DNA from: Odoribacteraceae bacterium
Lineage (GTDB): Bacteria; Bacteroidota; Bacteroidia; Bacteroidales; Marinifilaceae
Reading direction: 5' to 3'
NCBI GenBank assembly: GCA_031267995.1
Contig: JAIRXZ010000108.1
Span: 1-9,676, forward strand
Length of the DNA stretch: 9,676 bases
Positions 6,551-9,676 of this stretch are shown piece by piece. The position numbers and the translations under genes were made by a program. The notes under the pieces are model-generated. The model worked only from the letters and a program-made list of their open reading frames with translations, was not told the origin of the DNA and ran no database searches. How positions within the stretch are numbered: the stretch's first letter is position 1; every line of letters starts with the position of its first letter.

Positions 6551-7534
6551 ATGGAACAAAACTACGTTTTCTTGCTGGTGGTCATCATCGGCGCCCTGTT
6601 TCTACTCTGGATCGTCTTCTACTTCATCCCGATCGGACTATGGTTCCGGGCGCTGGTATCCGACGTGAAAGTATCGCTCATACAACTCGTGCTCATGCGC
6701 TGGCGGCGCGTACCCCCCTCCGTGATCGTCGAAGCGATGATCATCGGGAAAAAAGCGGGACTACTCCTGAAAGCCGACCTGCTCGAGGCGCACTACCTCG
6801 CCGGCGGGCACGTCCAGCAAGTCGTCAACGCCCTCGTCTCCGCGTCGAAAGCGAACATCGACCTCACCTTCCAAATCGCCACGGCCGTCGACCTGGCCGG
6901 ACGCGACGTCTTCCAGGCCGTCCAGATGAGCGTCAACCCCAAGGTCATCGACACCCCGCCCGTCGCCGCCATGGCCAAGGACGGCATACAACTCATCGCC
7001 AAGGCCAGGGTTACCGTCCGCGCGAACATCCGCCAGCTCGTCGGGGGCGCCGGCGAGGAGACCGTCCTCGCGCGTGTCGGCGAGGGAATCGTCTCCTCCA
7101 TCGGCTCGGCCATCTCCCACAAGCAAGTGCTGGAGAATCCCGACTCCATCTCCAAAGTCGTCCTTGAAAAGGGACTCGACTCCGGGACGGCCTTCGAGAT
7201 CCTCTCCATCGACATCGCCGACATCGACGTCGGGAAAAACATCGGCGCCGAGTTGCAAACCGACCAGGCGGATGCCGACCTGAAGATCGCCCAGGCAAAG
7301 GCGGAGGAACGGCGGGCGATGGCTGTCGCCACCGAGCAGGAGATGAAGGCGCTCGCTCAGGAGATGCGCGCCCGCGTCATCGAGGCTGAGGCCGAGGTGC
7401 CCAAGGCCATGGCAGAGGCTTTCCGCAGCGGCAACCTCGGCATCATGGACTACTACCGCATGAAGAATATCGAGGCAGATACCCTCATGCGAGATTCCAT
7501 CGCGAAACCCGGAAACAATAAAAAGGAACGTTAA
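6551..7534 (+). CDS. floA: Flotillin-like protein FloA (UPF0365/YqfA family)
   Basis: This 327-residue membrane scaffold forms lipid-microdomain-like assemblies in bacteria. Residues 4-32 are a hydrophobic N-terminal hairpin or membrane segment (YVFLLVVIIGALFLLWIVFY). A conserved YqfA segment follows (RWRRVPPSVIVEAMIIGKKAGL). The SPFH-like domain covers about 60-235, with DLTFQIATAVDLAGRDVFQAVQ, NPKVIDTPPVAA, and KARVTVRANIRQLVGGAGEETVLARVGEGIV. The C-terminal third is an Ala/Glu-rich coiled coil (LKIAQAKAEERRAMAVATEQEMKA) ending in the conserved GNLGIMDYYRMKNIEADT. The length is normal for the family. It is translated right behind the NfeD-like gene, two bases apart, and tandem hairpins with a T-run follow, so it ends the unit. 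Confidence 0.96.
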   Translation: MEQNYVFLLVVIIGALFLLWIVFYFIPIGLWFRALVSDVKVSLIQLVLMRWRRVPPSVIVEAMIIGKKAGLLLKADLLEAHYLAGGHVQQVVNALVSASKANIDLTFQIATAVDLAGRDVFQAVQMSVNPKVIDTPPVAAMAKDGIQLIAKARVTVRANIRQLVGGAGEETVLARVGEGIVSSIGSAISHKQVLENPDSISKVVLEKGLDSGTAFEILSIDIADIDVGKNIGAELQTDQADADLKIAQAKAEERRAMAVATEQEMKALAQEMRARVIEAEAEVPKAMAEAFRSGNLGIMDYYRMKNIEADTLMRDSIAKPGNNKKER

Positions 7535-7549
7535 ACGAATCTCCCCGCA

Positions 7550-7605
7550 CCCCGCGCCACCGCGGGGAGAACCACGGAGTCGCCCGTTCTGGGCGACTCT
7601 TTTTT
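7550..7605 (+). terminator. Tandem-hairpin terminator of the nfeD-floA unit
   Basis: A first hairpin, CCCCGCG/CGCGGGG (7550-7567, 4-base loop), is followed by a perfect 9-base stem GAGTCGCCC (7577-7585) / GGGCGACTC (7591-7599) with a 5-base loop and six Ts at 7600-7605. This is a classic rho-independent terminator, starting 15 bases after the floA stop. Confidence 0.93.
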
Positions 7606-7614
7606 ATTATAGTG

Positions 7615-7787
7615 TCTCACGCCAAACACCGCGTCGGCCGGGATAGCCTGTCGGGGAAGCGTCTCGCGTGTCGGGTAAATCGTCTCGCACACCGAAGGAG
7701 ACATCTCGCACGCCATGGGAATCATTTCACGCACCGGGTAAATCGTCACGCGTTCCGGACGAAGCATCTCGCGTACCCGGAAAAAGA
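7615..7787. repeat. Degenerate 21-base tandem repeat, about 7-8 units
   Basis: Units begin at 7641, 7662, 7683, 7704, 7725, 7746 and 7767, each exactly 21 bases after the last. An earlier, shifted unit begins near 7615. Most start with TCTCGC or a variant (TTTCAC, TCACGC), and a second half often reads CCGGGTAAATCG. The - strand view shows a core GCGAGAnGATTyCCC. The array fills the whole gap between the floA terminator and the tRNA terminator. Frames through it have a 7-residue period on both strands but no start context or homology, so I do not call it coding. Confidence 0.75.
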
Positions 7788-7817
7788 AAGAGGTCAGGAA
7801 ATACATCCTAACCTCTT
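7779..7817 (-). terminator. Terminator of tRNA-Pro
   Basis: An 11-base stem with one wobble pair joins 7788-7798 (AAGAGGTCAGG) to 7807-7817 (CCTAACCTCTT) around an 8-base loop. In the - strand transcript it ends in CTTTTTCC, 13 bases past the tRNA. The + strand reading also ends in a T-rich run, so it could act in both directions. Confidence 0.8.
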
Positions 7818-7829
7818 CTTTTTCATTTG

Positions 7830-7903
7830 TCGGGGTGACAGGATTTGAACCTGCGACCACACGCCCCCCAGACGCGTACTCTACCGGGCTGAGCTACACC
7901 CCG
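7830..7903 (-). tRNA. tRNA-Pro (anticodon GGG)
   Basis: The full cloverleaf folds on the - strand. The acceptor stem is CGGGGTG/CACCCCG (7897-7903 with 7831-7837). The D stem is GCTC/GAGT. The anticodon stem is CGCGT/GCGTG around the loop CTGGGGG, with anticodon GGG at 7867-7869, reading Pro codons CCC/CCU. The T arm is GCAGG-TTCAAAT-CCTGT. The discriminator base is A (7830). The CCA end is not encoded, as is usual in this phylum. It stands alone, with its own promoter and terminator. Confidence 0.95.
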
Positions 7904-7914
7904 AAAATGCAGGG

Positions 7915-7922
7915 CAAAGGTA
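7915..7922 (-). promoter_or_regulatory. -7 element of the tRNA-Pro promoter
   Basis: TACCTTTG on the - strand matches TAnnTTTG exactly and ends 11 bases before the tRNA 5' end. The expected -33 region lacks a clean TTG, so the promoter is recognised mainly by its -7 box and position. Confidence 0.65.
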
Positions 7923-8181
7923 ACGAAAAAGTTTAATCCGCCATGGACGCGGGAAAAAAAATCGAGGCTTTCAGGAAAAAAAGGAAAAGCCCGTTGATTT
8001 TCAAGGAACGATGACCGGCACGAGCATACCGCGCGAGGAAACTCCGCGGGGAGGAGCCACGGGAGAAACCCGCGGGAAAGATCGCCGGGAAGGATCGCGA
8101 GAGATGGCCGAGGAGCGGTTGCGGGTAGAGAGAACACGAGGAGGTATTGGGGCGCGAGGGGAGGGCATCCCGCGGGGAGAG
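7923..8181. other. Purine-rich intergenic stretch without a gene
   Basis: Between the tRNA promoter and the trxB promoter the + strand is strongly enriched in G and A. It holds loose reiterations of CGCGGGAAAGATCG-like words, for example around 8072-8104, where GATCGC recurs at short intervals. A 62-codon + frame at 8011-8199 has an Arg/Glu/Gly-only composition and runs into the trxB promoter. A - strand frame of 165 codons reads through the tRNA. Neither looks like a gene. Confidence 0.6.
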
Positions 8182-8212
8182 TTGCGGGAGAGCTTTTAAT
8201 TTGGTACTTTTG
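8182..8212 (+). promoter_or_regulatory. Promoter of trxB
   Basis: TACTTTTG (8205-8212) matches TAnnTTTG exactly, and TTG at 8182-8184 lies 20 bases upstream of it. Transcription would start near 8219, giving a leader of about 117 bases before the trxB ATG. Confidence 0.75.
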
Positions 8213-8218
8213 CCCGGC

Positions 8219-8335
8219 GACTTTCGGGAGCGACCGGAAATTCTCCGGACTCCCCCGCGAAATACCGGGCTCCCCCGCACCTCCCCCGGAATCGCCCGTG
8301 AAATTTTTGGAAAAACCCATTAAACCCTCACCAAC
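8219..8335 (+). promoter_or_regulatory. Long C-rich 5' leader of trxB
   Basis: The leader contains a small hairpin CCGGA-AATTC-TCCGG (8234-8248) followed by three copies of CTCCCCCG (8250-8257, 8270-8277, 8281-8288). It then becomes AT-rich just before the ATG. No known riboswitch shape is recognised. The C-rich words could bind a protein, recruit Rho, or simply be neutral. Confidence 0.4.
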
Positions 8336-9292
8336 ATGGCAACAGGAAAAATGACAGAGCGAGTAAAATGCCTCATCATCGGATCGGGGCCAGCCGGTTA
8401 CACGGCGGCCATCTACGCGGCGCGCGCCAACCTCGCGCCGGTACTCTACACGGGACTACGGGCTGGCGGCCAGCTCACCACCACCACCGAGGTAGAAAAC
8501 TTCCCCGGATACCCGGAAGGAGTCACCGGCCCCGTCATGATGGAAGACATGCGGAAGCAAGCCGAGCGCTTCGGGACGAACATCCGCTTCGGGATCGTCA
8601 CGTCGGTCGACTTCTCGGCAGCCCCCCGCGAAGTCACCATCGACGGGGGACAAACCATCGCGGCCGACGCCATCATCATCGCCACCGGCGCCACGGCGCG
8701 CTACCTCGGCCTCCCCTCCGAGGAGCGATTCCGCGGGTCGGGCGTCAGCGCCTGCGCCACGTGCGACGGCTTCTTCTACCGGGGCAAGGACGTCGCCGTG
8801 GTCGGGGGGGGCGACACGGCCTGCGAGGAGGCCATCTACCTCTCCGGCCTCTGTCGCGAGGTACACCTGATCGTCCGCAAGAACCACCTCCGCGCCAGCA
8901 AGGTAATGCAGCAGCGGGTATTCGACGCGCCGAACATCAACGTGCTGTTCGAGCACAACACCGTGGAGTTGTTCGGCACCGACATGGGGTTGGAAGGCGT
9001 CCGTCTCGCTCGCCGCGCCGGGGAACCCGACGCCTCCTTCACGGAGATCCGCGTTGACGGCTTCTTCCTGGCCATCGGCCACGTCCCCAACACCGACATC
9101 TTCAAGGAGTACCTGCAACTCGACGCGGCCGGGTACATCATCACCGAGGGTACCTCCACCCGGACGAACGTGCCGGGCGTTTTCGCCGCCGGCGACGTGA
9201 TGGATCCCGTTTATCGCCAGGGAATCACCTCCGCGGCCAGCGGTTGCAAGGCGGCCATTGACGCCGAGCGATACCTGGTCATGGGATGCTAG
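8336..9292 (+). CDS. trxB: Thioredoxin-disulfide reductase
   Basis: This 318-residue cytoplasmic FAD enzyme uses NADPH to reduce thioredoxin. The FAD-binding Rossmann motif is GSGPAG at 16-21. The redox-active site is CATC (Cys140-Cys143) in SACATCDGFFYRG. The NADPH-binding motif is GGGDTA 157-162, with the basic RKNHLRAS segment from 181, typical of the Bacteroidales form in place of HRRxxxR. The second FAD motif is AAGDVMDPVYRQGITSAASGCKAA at about 284-307. The length is standard for the low-molecular-weight type. Met6 (8351) is an alternative start, since the conserved part begins at about residue 9; the first ATG is kept because the A-rich context fits. It has its own promoter and terminator and is probably monocistronic. 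The last residues are MGC. Confidence 0.97.
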   Translation: MATGKMTERVKCLIIGSGPAGYTAAIYAARANLAPVLYTGLRAGGQLTTTTEVENFPGYPEGVTGPVMMEDMRKQAERFGTNIRFGIVTSVDFSAAPREVTIDGGQTIAADAIIIATGATARYLGLPSEERFRGSGVSACATCDGFFYRGKDVAVVGGGDTACEEAIYLSGLCREVHLIVRKNHLRASKVMQQRVFDAPNINVLFEHNTVELFGTDMGLEGVRLARRAGEPDASFTEIRVDGFFLAIGHVPNTDIFKEYLQLDAAGYIITEGTSTRTNVPGVFAAGDVMDPVYRQGITSAASGCKAAIDAERYLVMGC

Positions 9293-9317
9293 GTAGTCAG
9301 CGGTTACAATAGACATC

Positions 9318-9345
9318 GGGGGCGAAAAATCTTTCGTCCCCTTTT
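9318..9345 (+). terminator. Terminator of trxB
   Basis: A 10-base stem with one G-T pair joins 9318-9327 (GGGGGCGAAA) to 9332-9341 (TTTCGTCCCC) with a 4-base loop and TTTTCATTT after it, 25 bases past the trxB stop. Confidence 0.88.
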
Positions 9346-9387
9346 CATTTCACACTATTACCACGCGCGTAGCGAATAGCGAGACCT

Positions 9388-9676
9388 CATCGCAATATTG
9401 CGACGATCTCTCGCGGTACGCAAAAACATGTCGCAATATTGCGACGATCTTTCGCGGTTTGCAAGAAGTCGTCGCAGCATTGCGACGATCTCTCGCAGTT
9501 TGCAAAACATCGTCGCAATATTGCGACAATCTTTCGCGGTTTGCAAAACATCGTCGCAATATTGCGACAATCTCTCGCGGTTTGTAAAACGTCGTCGCAA
9601 TATTGCGACAATCTCTCGCGGTTTGTAAAACGTCGTCGCAATTTTGCGACGATCTTTCGCGGTTTGCAAAACGTCG
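9388..9676. repeat. 41-base tandem repeat with palindromic core, 7 full units, cut by window end
   Basis: Units start at 9388, 9429, 9470, 9511, 9552, 9593, 9634 and 9675, each exactly 41 bases apart; the last is truncated by the window edge. Each unit begins with a palindrome, at best CGTCGCAATATTGCGACG (18 bases). A second half follows, TCTCGCGGTTTGCAAAAC or a variant, which contains a small TTTGCAAA palindrome. Units 5 and 6 are identical. The others differ at a few positions, mainly A/G and C/T changes, and two units have an imperfect palindrome centre. There are no unique spacers, so this is not a CRISPR array. The array begins 42 bases after the trxB terminator. Confidence 0.95.

Noticed and set aside
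7615..7860. Heptad-repeat small protein from the 21-base array
   Set aside because: The 7-residue period follows directly from the 21-base DNA period on both strands, and the frames run into terminators or the tRNA.
8011..8199. A 62-codon + strand frame made mainly of Arg, Glu and Gly
   Set aside because: It reflects the purine bias of the spacer and runs into the trxB promoter.
7823..8320. A 165-codon - strand frame
   Set aside because: It reads straight through tRNA-Pro and the purine-rich spacer and shows no domain.
9350..9669. Overlapping repeat-protein genes on the - strand (and one on the + strand)
   Set aside because: They are by-products of a stop-free 41-base repeat read in every frame; there is no promoter, fixed start or known domain.
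9388..9676. CRISPR array
   Set aside because: The full 41-base unit is repeated with no unique spacers, and no cas gene is nearby.

Overview
The window looks like chromosomal DNA from a GC-rich member of the Bacteroidota, most likely the order Bacteroidales. The gene set supports this: a DUF3127 protein, tandem FKBP-type prolyl isomerases of the Mip/FklB architecture, a LolD-type ABC ATPase, Tex, an NfeD-FloA pair and thioredoxin reductase. So do the control signals. Start codons lack strong Shine-Dalgarno sequences and often sit behind A-rich leaders, and several genes have a -7 element of the Bacteroidetes type (TAnnTTTG), two of them with a TTG 19-20 bases upstream. I cannot name the genus. 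The conserved genes look like housekeeping genes; the unusual material lies between them and in one duplicated 5' gene end.

Layout. Positions 1-642 hold the 3' part of an unrecognised, mostly helical protein on the + strand. About 480 bases follow with no convincing gene. The block from 1119 to 3755 is on the - strand. Read in its own direction it is lolD (ABC ATPase), a promoter, a leaderless FKBP, a lipoprotein or secreted FKBP, a strong hairpin terminator, and DUF3127. lolD diverges from tex (3840-5996, +) across a short shared promoter region. Downstream of tex come nfeD-like and floA (6081-7534, +), two bases apart, ending in a textbook terminator. A degenerate 21-base tandem repeat follows, then tRNA-Pro(GGG) on the - strand with its own promoter and terminator. 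Next is a purine-rich non-coding stretch, then trxB (8336-9292, +) with a good promoter and terminator. The window ends inside a 41-base tandem repeat with a palindromic core.

How the genes work together. The two FKBPs are probably co-transcribed and give prolyl isomerase activity in the cytoplasm and in the envelope. LolD powers an envelope ABC system (lipoprotein release or a MacB-like exporter), but its membrane partner is not here. NfeD and FloA form the usual membrane-microdomain pair. Tex and TrxB serve RNA or transcription homeostasis and thiol redox balance.

Most notable: (1) an 84-base in-frame tandem duplication of the 5' end of lolD, leaving two candidate starts and a protein with a doubled first segment; (2) the exact 41-base-period palindromic array at the right end, with seven full units and cut by the window edge; (3) the 21-base degenerate array behind floA, which may be a diverged relative of it. 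No phage, IS, CRISPR or defence gene is visible.
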